From assembly GCA_035944135.1 (NCBI GenBank), contig DASZBM010000010.1, positions 620,001-684,000 of the forward strand: a stretch of 64,000 bases of DNA, given 5' to 3'. The translations under genes and the position numbers were made by a program. This stretch comes from Acidobacteriaceae bacterium. Its GTDB lineage: Bacteria > Acidobacteriota > Terriglobia > Terriglobales > Acidobacteriaceae. The notes under the pieces are model-generated. The model was given only the letters and a program-made list of their open reading frames with translations. It had not been told where the DNA came from and did not search any database. Position 1 is the first letter of the stretch. The number at the start of each line of letters is the position of its first letter. This document shows positions 18,607 to 28,500 of this stretch, in pieces.

Positions 18607-19437
18607 ATGGCCAAGCGCAAAGGTGAAAGTTTGAGAAATAAGCCGGAACTCGAAGCCAGAAACAAGCAGGAGGCTCGTTATCAAGCCATCCTGAACGTGC
18701 TTCACAAGACCGGATCCGTCTCGGTGGATGCGCTAAGTGAGCAACTCCAGGTGACTGTCGTCACGATCCGCAGGGATCTGGACACTCTGGAACGCAAAGG
18801 TCTCCTTCACCGCACTCACGGTGGAGCAGTGCCTATTCAGCCGCTGTTTTATGAACCGTTCCGTCGGGATCGTTCTTTCGTGATGCAGGTGGAGCGGCAG
18901 GCCGACGAAAAGAGACGCATCGGGTACGCTGCGGCAGCGCTCATTGAACCGGATGAAACAATTGCCGTGACTCCGGGCACTACGGCGGACGCTGTGGTCC
19001 GCGCATTGCCGCTGAATTGTAACCTGACGGTCGTAACCAACACGGCGAATGTGGCGATGGAGCTTTCGAAACGCAAAGACATCAAGGTTTTCGTCACTGG
19101 CGGGACACTTCACGGAGAGTGGTTTTCGCTGGTCGGTCCGCATGCGCTTCGCAGTCTCGACAACATGCTGATACACACACTGTTCATCGGCGCGGACGGT
19201 CTAGATCCGGATTGGGGGGCTACCTCGTTCGATCAGGATGAAGGGGAGTTATGTCGGACTATGGTCGAACATGCCCGTCGCCTTATCGCGGTTGTCGACC
19301 ATACGAAGTTACGAAAAGTGGCGAACTGGAGAATTTGCCAGGCGCGCAGTCTCCATACGATCGTCACCGACACCGGCGCGACGGATGCGATGGTTGCTCC
19401 CTTTCGCAATATGGGAATAGAGATCATCCGCGCCTAA
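18607..19437 (+). CDS. DeoR/GlpR-family transcriptional regulator
   Basis: The 276-residue protein has a basic N-terminal extension and then the DeoR winged helix (about residues 22-78: RYQAILNVLHKTGSVSVDALS, then VTVVTIRRDLDTLERKGLLHRTHGGA). The sugar-phosphate-sensing C-terminal domain has the typical TPGTTADAVVRAL, VVTNTANVAMELS, VTGGTL and FIGADGLDPDWG blocks. Such regulators usually repress sugar genes until a phosphorylated intermediate appears. Phosphorylated mannose or fructose from the nearby ROK kinase is an attractive inducer. TTCGTTT repeats upstream of receptor 1 are candidate binding sites. It lies 55 bases after the Tat protein on the same strand. Confidence 0.88.
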   Translation: MAKRKGESLRNKPELEARNKQEARYQAILNVLHKTGSVSVDALSEQLQVTVVTIRRDLDTLERKGLLHRTHGGAVPIQPLFYEPFRRDRSFVMQVERQADEKRRIGYAAAALIEPDETIAVTPGTTADAVVRALPLNCNLTVVTNTANVAMELSKRKDIKVFVTGGTLHGEWFSLVGPHALRSLDNMLIHTLFIGADGLDPDWGATSFDQDEGELCRTMVEHARRLIAVVDHTKLRKVANWRICQARSLHTIVTDTGATDAMVAPFRNMGIEIIRA

Positions 19438-19603
19438 AGCGTTGGCGATTTAGCCTACCTGAGCGATCGAGAGGCGTCGCGCAATGGTGGTCCTGGCTCT
19501 CATCGGGGCTAGGCGTCCTCTTTCCCGCCCGCTCAAGTGCGCCACTGCGAATGGCCGTCGATCTGCAGCGCAGCCACACGGTTTGATGGTAGTTTTGTGT
19601 GCG

Positions 19604-21325
19604 ATGAAATTGATCGTCTCCTTCGGAATACTCTGCCTTTCCGGAACCGCCCTCGCACAGATCCCGGATTTCGGTCCGAATGTGAATGTCTTTTCGCCGG
19701 ATACGCCGGTGAGTCTGATGCAACAAGAGATCGACAAGGTGTATGCGATTGAGCAGCACAGCGAATTCGGCAGCGACAGACATGCGTTTCTTTTCTTGCC
19801 CGGCGATTACCACGTAGACATTCCGATTGGTTTCTATACAGAGGTCGCAGGCCTCGGACAGACGCCGGACGCTACCCATCTGATCGGCAACATTCATGTT
19901 GATGCTGCGGCACGCAACAATAATGCGACGACGACCTTCTGGCGCTCAGCCGAGAACTTCGCGGTCACGCCGGAAGGAGGGACGATGCGCTGGGCGGTGT
20001 CACAGGCGGTGCCGATGCGACGCCTGCACGTGCTCGGAAATCTGGTACTGCACCAGAATGGGTGGGCTTCTGGCGGATGGATGTCCGACACATTGGTGGA
20101 TGGCACTGTGGACAGCGGCCCGCAGCAGCAGTGGATCTCGCGCAATAGCGAGTGGAAGAACTGGACCGGTTCAAACTGGAACATGGTCTTTGTGGGCGTT
20201 CCTCAAGCGCCGGCGGGTGAGTGGCCGGAGCGTACATTCACAAAGGTGGAGAAGACTCCACTTGAGCTTGAAAAGCCCTACATTGTTGCTCCGGATGCGC
20301 AGCACTGGAGCATTGTCGTTCCACAGCTGCAGCGCGATACTTCCGGGACGAGCTGGAGCCATAACGTTCGAGCTCCCGCAAGAACGATCCCGTTTCGCAA
20401 TGTGTATCTGGCTCATCCGGGCAGAGATACAGCAGAGACGCTGAACACGCAACTCGCCAAAGGGATGAATATTCTGTTCGTCCCGGGGCTTTACGAACTG
20501 GACGAACCAGTGCGCGTCAGTCGCCCAAATACTGTTCTGATGGGTCTGGGATTCGCGACGCTCAAACCAGTACACGGAACGGCTGCGATAGAAACCTCAG
20601 ATGCGGATGGGATCGTACTGACTGGCCTCCTAATCGACGCGGGCGAGAAACAGTCAACGGTGTTGGTACAAGTTGGACCTCGAGGCAGTACGCGCGATCA
20701 TCATGAGCATCCGATTGCAATCCAGGACGTTTTCTTCCGCGTCGGCGGAGCAGGTGTAGGTAAAACCAGAATTAATCTTGAGATCAACAGCAGTGGAACA
20801 ATCGTCGACCATACGTGGATCTGGCGCGCGGACCATGGCAACGGAGTTGGCTGGGACAAGAACCTGAGTGACAACGGCATTGTCGTCAACGGCAATGATG
20901 TGACGATCTATGGGCTATTCGTAGAGCATCACGAGCAGTTCCAAGTGTTGTGGAACGGCGACGGCGGGAGGACCTATTTTTATCAATCGGAGATTCCCTA
21001 CGATCCTCCGAACCAAGCCGCTTACACGAGTGTACGGGATGTCGACGGATGGGCATCCTACAAGGTCGCTGACACCGTAAAGAAGCATGAGGCGTGGGGC
21101 CTCGGTGTCTATAGCGTGTTCACGTATCCCGACGTCTTTATCTCGCATGCGATTGAAGTGCCGCAAACACCGCAGGTACGGCTTCATCACATGATTACGG
21201 TCTGCCTGCTCACACATGGTGGAATACGCCACATCGTCGACGATGCCGGCGATGCAACCCAATGTGCGCCGCACAGAGTCGATCCAAAACTGACAGAATT
21301 TCCGATGCCCCAGACGTCTAAGTGA
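19604..21325 (+). CDS. Secreted right-handed beta-helix protein (often mislabelled adenylyl cyclase)
   Basis: The ATG at 19604 opens a clean signal peptide ending GTALAQ; the frame is open further upstream but without a plausible export signal. The 573-residue product has features seen in secreted actinobacterial and acidobacterial proteins of pectate-lyase-like fold: FGPNVNVFSPDTP, FLFLPGDYHVDIPIGFYTEVAGLG, VSQAVPMRRLHVLGNL, WNMVFVGVPQAP and a second helix opening at KGMNILFVPGLYELDEPV. Two helix halves recall GH55 beta-1,3-glucanases, but I cannot place a catalytic Glu. It is convergent with GH3 (37 bases between stops). If it is a glucanase, it would fit the GH30/GH3 set next door. Confidence 0.65.
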   Translation: MKLIVSFGILCLSGTALAQIPDFGPNVNVFSPDTPVSLMQQEIDKVYAIEQHSEFGSDRHAFLFLPGDYHVDIPIGFYTEVAGLGQTPDATHLIGNIHVDAAARNNNATTTFWRSAENFAVTPEGGTMRWAVSQAVPMRRLHVLGNLVLHQNGWASGGWMSDTLVDGTVDSGPQQQWISRNSEWKNWTGSNWNMVFVGVPQAPAGEWPERTFTKVEKTPLELEKPYIVAPDAQHWSIVVPQLQRDTSGTSWSHNVRAPARTIPFRNVYLAHPGRDTAETLNTQLAKGMNILFVPGLYELDEPVRVSRPNTVLMGLGFATLKPVHGTAAIETSDADGIVLTGLLIDAGEKQSTVLVQVGPRGSTRDHHEHPIAIQDVFFRVGGAGVGKTRINLEINSSGTIVDHTWIWRADHGNGVGWDKNLSDNGIVVNGNDVTIYGLFVEHHEQFQVLWNGDGGRTYFYQSEIPYDPPNQAAYTSVRDVDGWASYKVADTVKKHEAWGLGVYSVFTYPDVFISHAIEVPQTPQVRLHHMITVCLLTHGGIRHIVDDAGDATQCAPHRVDPKLTEFPMPQTSK

Positions 21326-21362
21326 CGGCCAATCCAAGCTACAAAGGCCGATCGAAGATGTT

Positions 21363-23645
21363 CTACGGTTCTTCCACGAATGTCGCGTGTTCGGTGGCGG
21401 TCGAGGAATCACCTACCCACATATCAAAGGTTCCCGACCCCTCTTCCCATTTTCGTGTTTCGGCGCTCCAGTAGCGGAGATCTTCTGCGTGCAAGGGAAT
21501 CGTGACCATGCGGCTTTGTCCCGCCTTAATGCTGACGCGCTGGAACCCCTTGAGCTCGCGCACAGGCCGCGCTGAACTTCCCGCACGCTGGTGCACATAG
21601 AGCTCCACCACCTGGTCGCCGTCGCGATGGCTGGTATTTGCCATGGTTACAGTGGCCGATAGTATCCCTCCAGGCTGCAGCCTGTCGCTCGAGAGATTGA
21701 GGTCGTTGATCGAAATTCGGGAATAGCTCAAACCATAACCGAAGGGATAGAGCGGCGCATTGGAGCCATCCCAATACATGGTGTCGCGATCGGTTGGAAT
21801 CTGACTCAATGTGGGATTGTAGTAGAGCGGTTCCTGCCCCACGCTGCGCGGCCAGGTGATTGGCAGCTTGCCACCTGGATCCGCATCCCCAAAAAGCAAA
21901 TCGGCGACTGCGTTGCCCCCTTCAGTGCCGGGGTACCACATGTCGAGAATCGCAGGAACATGTGTGGCGGCCCAGTCGATGGTGAGAGGCCGGCCACTCA
22001 GCAGCACCAAGACAACAGGTTTGCCGGTCGCCACTGCAGCTTCGAGCAACCATTCCTGATCACCTGGCAGATCGAGCGACTGACGGGAGGCGCGCTCTCC
22101 ATTCATGCTTTGCAACTCACCCATAACCAGCACGGCAGCGTCGCTGTGCTTGATGGTGTCTATGGCTTGAGCGAACGCGGCATCTCTTTGCTGTTGCGTA
22201 AGCAGCCTTGGTTTCGGGCTGGCGAACTGCGGATCAAAGATGGATTCACTACCGCGATCGAGCTCGACACCGCGTGCGAATCGCACATCGACCGAACGGC
22301 CCAGTTTGGCGCGGATGCCTTCGAGGATGGTGACTGTGTCGTCGTAGTGACCCGCAAGGCTCCAGGAACCCATCGTGTCTGCTTTCGAGTCTGCCAGCGC
22401 ACCGACGACTGCGAGTGAGTGAAGCGAGGATCGATTCAGCGGAAGCAGATCGTTGTCGTTTCTCAGGAGAACAGCGGCCCGCTCTGCAGCGCGTCGGGCT
22501 GCTTGGCGCTGCTCCGCCGAGATCAACTCATGTTCTGCGGCGCCTTCGGGCGCGTACGGGTTAGTGAAGAGACCGAGTTTGTACTTTGCTTCAAGAATGC
22601 GCCGCACCGAATCATCAATCGTAGAGCTGGGCACTTTACCGGCTCTAACATCTGCAGCGAGATTCTGCAGATAAAGATGGGAGGTCATCTCCATGTCAAC
22701 ACCGGCATTTACGGCACGCGCAGCGGCGTCTGCATCGTTGGCGGCGAAACCGTGCGTCGTGAGGTTTGCGATGGTCTCCCAGTCGCTGACCACAAGTCCC
22801 TGGAAGCCCCAGTCCTGACGCAGAACATCATGCAGCAGAAAGCCGTTTGCGCTGGCGGGCACTCCGTTGAAATTCATGTAAGCCGCCATAAATGTTGCCG
22901 CGTGAGCCTTTTCTGCAGCGTGAAATGGAGGCAGATAGAGATTCCAGAGCAGATTGTCGCTGACGTCCACCTCGTCATAATCCCTGCCACCTGCCGCTGC
23001 ACCATAGCCGGCAAAATGCTTTACACACGCGAGTATGCTGTCCGGAGCACCGAGTGTGGATCCTTGAAAGCCACGCACCTGAGCTTCCGCCATTCGCTCA
23101 CCAAGGTAAGGATCCTCACCCGCTCCTTCCATGATGCGACCCCACCGAGCGTCACGGGCAATGTCCACCATAGGCGCAAAGGTCCAGCGGATGCCAACGG
23201 AAGCAGCTTCACCCGCCGCCATGTGTTGCACCGATTCCACCAGCGATGGGTCCCATGAAGCCGCCAACGCAAGAGGAACGGGATAGATCGTGCGGTATCC
23301 GTGGACGACATCGAACCCAAATAGCAGCGGGATGTGCAGTCGTGTCTCATCTACTGCAATGTGCTGGAGCCGATTGATCTCGTTCGCATCGCGCACGAAT
23401 AAGAAGGAGCCGACCTGCTCGCGCCGAATGCTCTCCTCATGCGGAATGAGGGGGGGTACGTGCTGCGCGATCTGTGACATTTGCCCGATTTTTTCCTCGA
23501 GCGTCATCCGCGCCATCAAGCCGCTCACGAAACGATGCATCTCAGCGTCTGAACCGTCGCCCTTCTGGGCGATGGCCCCCCAGGTAATCAGGTTCAGCAA
23601 TGCAGCAATGAGTAGATAGTCACATCGGATTCTTGCGGTGATCAT
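21363..23645 (-). CDS. bglX: Beta-glucosidase, GH3 (BglX type)
   Basis: The 760-residue protein matches BglX in length and layout: a signal peptide (1-26), then the GH3 barrel with MTLEEKIGQM, FGFDVVHGYRTIYPVP and ARWGRIMEGAGEDPYLG. The nucleophile is Asp288 in VVSDWETI. A second alpha/beta domain has VVLLSGRPLTIDWAA, and a C-terminal fibronectin-III-like domain has FGYGLSYS and VVELYVHQR. It should release terminal beta-linked glucose from oligosaccharides in the periplasm. It follows GH30 by 66 bases on the same strand, so the pair probably forms an operon. The symbol is given by family resemblance, not by proven orthology. Confidence 0.9.
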   Translation of the reverse strand: MITARIRCDYLLIAALLNLITWGAIAQKGDGSDAEMHRFVSGLMARMTLEEKIGQMSQIAQHVPPLIPHEESIRREQVGSFLFVRDANEINRLQHIAVDETRLHIPLLFGFDVVHGYRTIYPVPLALAASWDPSLVESVQHMAAGEAASVGIRWTFAPMVDIARDARWGRIMEGAGEDPYLGERMAEAQVRGFQGSTLGAPDSILACVKHFAGYGAAAGGRDYDEVDVSDNLLWNLYLPPFHAAEKAHAATFMAAYMNFNGVPASANGFLLHDVLRQDWGFQGLVVSDWETIANLTTHGFAANDADAAARAVNAGVDMEMTSHLYLQNLAADVRAGKVPSSTIDDSVRRILEAKYKLGLFTNPYAPEGAAEHELISAEQRQAARRAAERAAVLLRNDNDLLPLNRSSLHSLAVVGALADSKADTMGSWSLAGHYDDTVTILEGIRAKLGRSVDVRFARGVELDRGSESIFDPQFASPKPRLLTQQQRDAAFAQAIDTIKHSDAAVLVMGELQSMNGERASRQSLDLPGDQEWLLEAAVATGKPVVLVLLSGRPLTIDWAATHVPAILDMWYPGTEGGNAVADLLFGDADPGGKLPITWPRSVGQEPLYYNPTLSQIPTDRDTMYWDGSNAPLYPFGYGLSYSRISINDLNLSSDRLQPGGILSATVTMANTSHRDGDQVVELYVHQRAGSSARPVRELKGFQRVSIKAGQSRMVTIPLHAEDLRYWSAETRKWEEGSGTFDMWVGDSSTATEHATFVEEP

Positions 23646-23715
23646 CTCTTTCTCTCCAGCGATTACTCAAAGGTTGGCGCCGTCGCAGGACCTCGCTTCG
23701 GTTTATGACAGATGG

Positions 23716-25149
23716 TCACCACGCGTACGTCGCGACCCCGCCGGCGGGGAGCTTCACTTCGGAGAACTTTTGCTTGTACCCAATCCAGAATTGCTCGTCG
23801 ACGGCACCCGTATTGCTAACGACGAGTACATGTCTACCATGAGGCGTACGGAATGCGACCTGCGGCAGATCCAGACCTTCGGAGTCCGACCTGACACGAA
23901 CGCTGCCGGGAGGCACAAACTGCGTAAAGTGCGCAGTCACGTAGTACGCCAGATTCCGGGTGACCTTGTCCCCGTCCAGAGTGATCGCGCCGGAACACAC
24001 GGGACATCCTCCATCGTTGGTGTGTGGACCGTTCTCCGGGTCGGCGGCAAGGTTCCACAGCAGCACGTTTCGCGCCCAGTTTGTCGTGGCACCAATCATG
24101 ACGCGGGCCGCTGGTTCCGCGATGCCGAAGTTCGTTGCATTGCGATGAGGGATCACCAATTGTTCCGTGAAGAAGATGTCCTTATTCGGAAATGCATTGT
24201 GGACGACGGAGAGCGCTGTGATATTCCCCAGATATAAGTGGAACCCCGAGCCGCCCGTGAACTTGCCGGCATCGCTGTCGCTCAGGACGGTGATCGGGTA
24301 CTGCGGATGGTCGCAGTTGTGATCGAACGCAACAATCTCCGTGTGTAGATTGGCTCGCACCATCGCGGGACCGAGATACTTCCCGATAAAACGCGCTTCC
24401 TGCTCCGCAGTGAGCACCATGCTGGGCGTGTTCTTCGGGTTCTCCGGCTCATTCTGGACAGTAAGCGTCGTAATTGGAATGCCGAGAAGCTTCATTTCCT
24501 GGAGATACTTCACGAGGTACGAAGCGTAGACTTCGTAGTCTTCCTGCAGCAGCGTACCGCCCTTCGGTTTGCCGTTGTCCTTCATCCAGCTCGGCGGTGT
24601 CCATGGAGAGGCGAGAATGCGAATGCCAGGATGGATCGCAATAATCTCTTTGACTACGGGGATGACGTACGTCTCGTCTGGCGCAAGCGAGAAGTGGGAG
24701 AGAGTCGGATCGGTTGATCCATCGGGAAGATCGTCGTAGGTGTAGACAGACTCATTCATGTCGGAAGCACCTATGCTGACCCGGATGTAGCTCATGTTGC
24801 GCTGCCCTGGCCCGTGCCCGAACAGGTCCTCGAGAAGTGCATGCCGCGCGTCGTGCGACATCTTGATCATGAGCTGCGCTGTGCCTCCGGTGACTGCATG
24901 CCCGAACCCGTCGATGCTCTGGTAGCTGATCGAGTCGTCCACTCGGATCACATTCTTCGGTGTACCGGCGCGATGGAAGTGGCTTATCGGCTGCGGGGCG
25001 ACCAGGCTGGTGCGATCGGCCGTTGACAACCACGTTTCCAGTTTTTGGGCAGGCAGAACACCTCGCCCCACCAACGCCAGGAGAGCGACCGAGATCCACA
25101 GCGGCGAGGGCCGATGCTTGAAAAGTGAGATCGGATGGAGACGAAGCAC
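23716..25149 (-). CDS. Secreted GH30 glycosidase
   Basis: A GTG start at 25149 is preferred because GGGAG lies 7 bases upstream; a TTG at 25182 is also in frame. The 477-residue product has a signal peptide, the GH30 block IDGFGHAVTGG, RVSIGASDMN, LASPWTPPSWMKDNG, the acid/base Glu234 in VQNEPE and the nucleophile Glu329 in FFTEQ. A short beta-rich C-terminal domain follows. GH30 members split glucosylceramide, beta-1,6-glucan, xylan or fucosides. The GMTxSPW-like region and pairing with GH3 favour a beta-glucan or glucoside substrate, which is inference. It is divergent from TonB receptor 2 and probably reads from the TTGACT/GAGAAT promoter at 25175-25203. Confidence 0.88.
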   Translation of the reverse strand: MLRLHPISLFKHRPSPLWISVALLALVGRGVLPAQKLETWLSTADRTSLVAPQPISHFHRAGTPKNVIRVDDSISYQSIDGFGHAVTGGTAQLMIKMSHDARHALLEDLFGHGPGQRNMSYIRVSIGASDMNESVYTYDDLPDGSTDPTLSHFSLAPDETYVIPVVKEIIAIHPGIRILASPWTPPSWMKDNGKPKGGTLLQEDYEVYASYLVKYLQEMKLLGIPITTLTVQNEPENPKNTPSMVLTAEQEARFIGKYLGPAMVRANLHTEIVAFDHNCDHPQYPITVLSDSDAGKFTGGSGFHLYLGNITALSVVHNAFPNKDIFFTEQLVIPHRNATNFGIAEPAARVMIGATTNWARNVLLWNLAADPENGPHTNDGGCPVCSGAITLDGDKVTRNLAYYVTAHFTQFVPPGSVRVRSDSEGLDLPQVAFRTPHGRHVLVVSNTGAVDEQFWIGYKQKFSEVKLPAGGVATYAW

Positions 25150-25174
25150 GTTAAACTCCCGAATCGATCGCCTG

Positions 25175-25203
25175 ATTCTCAATCCTGTTTAGCGGCTAGT
25201 CAA
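25175..25203 (-). promoter_or_regulatory. Candidate sigma-70 promoter of the GH30-GH3 operon
   Basis: On the minus strand TTGACT (plus 25198-25203) is followed after exactly 17 bases by GAGAAT (plus 25175-25180), about 26 bases before the GTG start. The spacing is ideal and the -10 has four of six consensus bases. Confidence 0.45.
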
Positions 25204-25309
25204 TCGCTTGTCTAGCTATTTTTCCATTTGCACATAAAACAAGCGCCTGCTGGCTGGTACCTGCCGAGGCACGGGTGCCGAAACTTGTCAGACCGCATCT
25301 CTCGCCCTT

Positions 25310-25327
25310 AAGACAAACCTTTGTCTT
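25310..25327. promoter_or_regulatory. Palindromic operator candidate O1 between GH30 and receptor 2
   Basis: AAGACAAA and TTTGTCTT form a perfect 8-bp inverted repeat around CC. It lies about 50 bases upstream of the receptor 2 -35 box. A copy matching 16 of 18 bases is found 110 bases downstream (25420-25437). Confidence 0.55.
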
Positions 25328-25375
25328 CCAACTCGTGGGCCGACCGTTCTGCGGGCGACTCTGGAAAAATCGCGC

Positions 25376-25405
25376 TTGACATTTGCTCCACTCTTCAATT
25401 CGAAT
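25376..25405 (+). promoter_or_regulatory. Candidate sigma-70 promoter of TonB receptor 2
   Basis: A consensus TTGACA (25376-25381) is followed after 18 bases by TCGAAT (25400-25405). The predicted start of transcription, near 25412, falls just before palindrome O2, which would then cover roughly +8 to +25. Confidence 0.5.
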
Positions 25406-25419
25406 GCGGAACGTCAAGA

Positions 25420-25437
25420 AAGACGAACGTTTGTCTT
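25420..25437. promoter_or_regulatory. Palindromic operator candidate O2 downstream of the receptor 2 promoter
   Basis: AAGACGAAC faces GTTTGTCTT with one mismatched pair, giving an 18-bp palindrome centred on CG. It differs from O1 at two positions only. Its place just after the predicted transcription start suits a repressor site. A separate AAACGAAAC (25479-25487), shared with the receptor 1 promoter region, follows. Confidence 0.55.
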
Positions 25438-25510
25438 CGTGCAAACCGGGACATTTTCCTGGGATCTACGATGCGAACAAACGAAACAGCTGCAGTTCTG
25501 AGGAGGTTAC

Positions 25511-28500
25511 ATGAGGCGGACACTACCTGCGACCGCGTGCGCGCTGCTCGCGCTGCTATGCACGGGAGTTACATCTCCAGCAGACGCACAGAACACTAAC
25601 TCCGGCGATATTCGCGGAACAGTAACGGACACGACTGGGGCAGTCATTCCCGGAACCACCGTCACCGTCACCGACGTCGATAAGGACGTAACGAAGACCT
25701 ATACAACGGATAGCGCCGGCCTGTACGACACCGGATCCATCGTTCCCGATCATTACAAGATCACCTTCACCAAACAGGGCTTCGACGTCCTGGTCCGTGG
25801 CCCGATCACCGTCGAGGTGGGCGTTCAGGGCATCAATGCGCAAATGAAGGTGGGCACGACCAACGAACGGGTCGAGGTCACCACCGACGTGCCGTTGCTG
25901 AACACAGAGGAGGGCGCGCAGGAGCAGACCTTGACGGCGCAAACGATGTCGGAGCTGCCGCAGGTCGGTGCGGACTGGGAGAACTTCATCTGGCTGCAGC
26001 CGGGTGCAACAGGAACGCCGGAGAACAGCAGCACGGCCGTCCAACCAAATGGAGGGCAGACCTCCATCAACGGCAACCTGCCATTTGAAACCTACCTGTC
26101 TGATGGCGCGACAACAACGTTGCCCATGAGCACAAACTCCGACGTTACGATCTTCGAAACGACGGCCGAGGTAAAGATCAGCGACAGCGGCTTCTCCGCA
26201 CAGTACGGTGTCGGAAACGTTGTCTACAACCAGATCACCAAAGGCGGCACGGATCGCTTCCACGGCGCCGGCTACGAATACTTCCAGAACAATGCGCTGA
26301 ATGCGGCTCCTTACGCCTTCGGCCAGAAGGGATCGGTGCCGTTCCTTCGCTACAACAACTTCGGTTTCAACGTCGGGGGCTTTGTGTGGCCCCATAAGGT
26401 ATTTTTCTTCTTCGATTTTGATAAGACCATCGATCATGGTGGAGCGTCGAACGGTTTTGAAACTGTGCCTGATCCGACTGTGCAATCAGGAAACTTCAGC
26501 GCAACCGGCATTCCAACCCTCTACGACCCCACGACGCAGACAATTCAGCAGACCGGCACCTACACCTACGTGACCCCAGACGGGAATTACACGCAAAACT
26601 GCCCGTGCGTGATTCGCAAGACCTTCCTGTCGGAGTATGGGGTGAACGCGATCCCTGCTGCTCTGATCGACCCTGTGTCCGCAAAAGTTCAGGCTTACTA
26701 TCCCAAGGCCAACGTCAGCAATCCAACGATCAGCAATGGTGTGGCCATCAACAACTTCTTCTACAACGTTCCGAGCTCAAATCCGTTCACGAAGTTCTTC
26801 GGACGTTTGGACTATGACATTTCTACGTCGAACCGGTTGACGATCTCCGAGACGGAGAGCGACAACCCGGCCACCTATCTCAACCAAGGCATTTGTCCGA
26901 TTCAATGCCAGAATGGCGATGTTGGCCGCAACAATGCGCAGATCTCAGATGTGCATACGTTCAGTGCCCACTTCCAGAATGAGGCGCGTTTTGGCTTCAC
27001 CGATCAGCTCAACTTTTTCACGCCATACACGATCGGACAAGGCTATCCCAGCAAACTGGCCTGGCAATTCGCGAAGGCCGATAACTTCCCCAACACCACG
27101 ATTTCGAGCTACTACACGCTTGGATCGCAGAGCAACTCGGTCTATAAGGAGTTCGTCTTCGATCCCTCGGACGTAGTTACGCTCATCCACGGCAAGCATA
27201 TTTTGCACTTCGGAGGGGAGTTCCTGATCAGCCGTGCCGACTCCACAGCCTGGGGAAATATCAACGCCGGTTCCTTATCCTTTAACGGCCACTACACCTC
27301 CATCAACGGTCAGACGTCACTGAAACCGTGTACCGGTTGTACGCCCTACGCCTCCGGCTTTGGCTATGCGGACTTCCTGCTCGGCCAATCCCAGAGCTGG
27401 AGTGCGGGCGTAACGCCGGAGTTTGGCGCGCGACAGAAGAGCCCACAGCTCTTCGTCCAGGACGACATCAAGGTGACTCCGAAGCTCACCGTAAACGCTG
27501 GTCTGCGCTGGGAGGGGAATACGGGATGGTCTGAGGTCAAGGGCAACGAATCTACGTGGGACCCCACCGTCCTTAATCCAGGCACGAACACTCTGGGCGC
27601 GATCTGGTACGGGACAACTAAAGCAAATGGGCGTACTCAACTCGTCGCGCCGCAGTACAACATCTGGCTTCCGCGCGTTGGTTTTAGCTGGCAGGCGATG
27701 TCGAACACCGTACTTCGCGGCGCCTTCGGTATCTACTCGGCCCAACTCAGCGAGGACACCTACGGCGGCGGCATGGGCGGCGAGTTCGGCAGCAGCGGCA
27801 ACGTCAACGATTCCACCAACGGTATCTGCCCGGTCGTGCAGTTCAGCGGCACCGGAAGCACGCCTGACACAACCGATCCTGGATGCGGCACAGGCACGTT
27901 CAACAGCGTCAGCGTCAACTCGCAGTATCTCAACTCACCCACCGCACCGGATGCCAGAAATGCCGGCCATCAGAACGTTGGTTACACCCAGTACCACACG
28001 CCGGTACCTACGAACTATCAGTGGACTCTTTCGCTCGAGCGGCAGTTTGGCAACAGCTGGGCCACGAGTCTTGCGTATGTCGGAAATCACGGAACGAACC
28101 TGAATACCTCAGGGATCGATATCAACCAGGTGCCTCAGAGCAAGCTCGCTCCGAATGACCAGACATCAGAGCCTTATCCCATTTACGGCACCATCACCGG
28201 CAGCACCAATAACGCAATTTCGAACTACAACGCTATGCAGGCTGTCTTGAAGAAGAGGATGAGCCATGGCCTTGACTTCCAGGTCAACTACGTGTGGTCT
28301 CACTTCCTGAGTGATATGGATTCGTCTGGATGGGGCAGCCGCGAAGGCTACCAGAATTACCAGAACGCATATGATATCCACCAGAACTACAGCAATTCGA
28401 ACTTCGACGTAAGAAACGCCTTCAAAGGCAATGTCATCTACACGCTTCCCTTCGGCAAAGGGCAGCAGTTCCTAAACAACAATTGGGTCTTGGACGAGGT

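Noticed and set aside
25556-26485. 309-codon minus-strand frame inside receptor 2
   Set aside because: It overlaps the signal peptide, regulatory-like domain and plug of a well-supported receptor.
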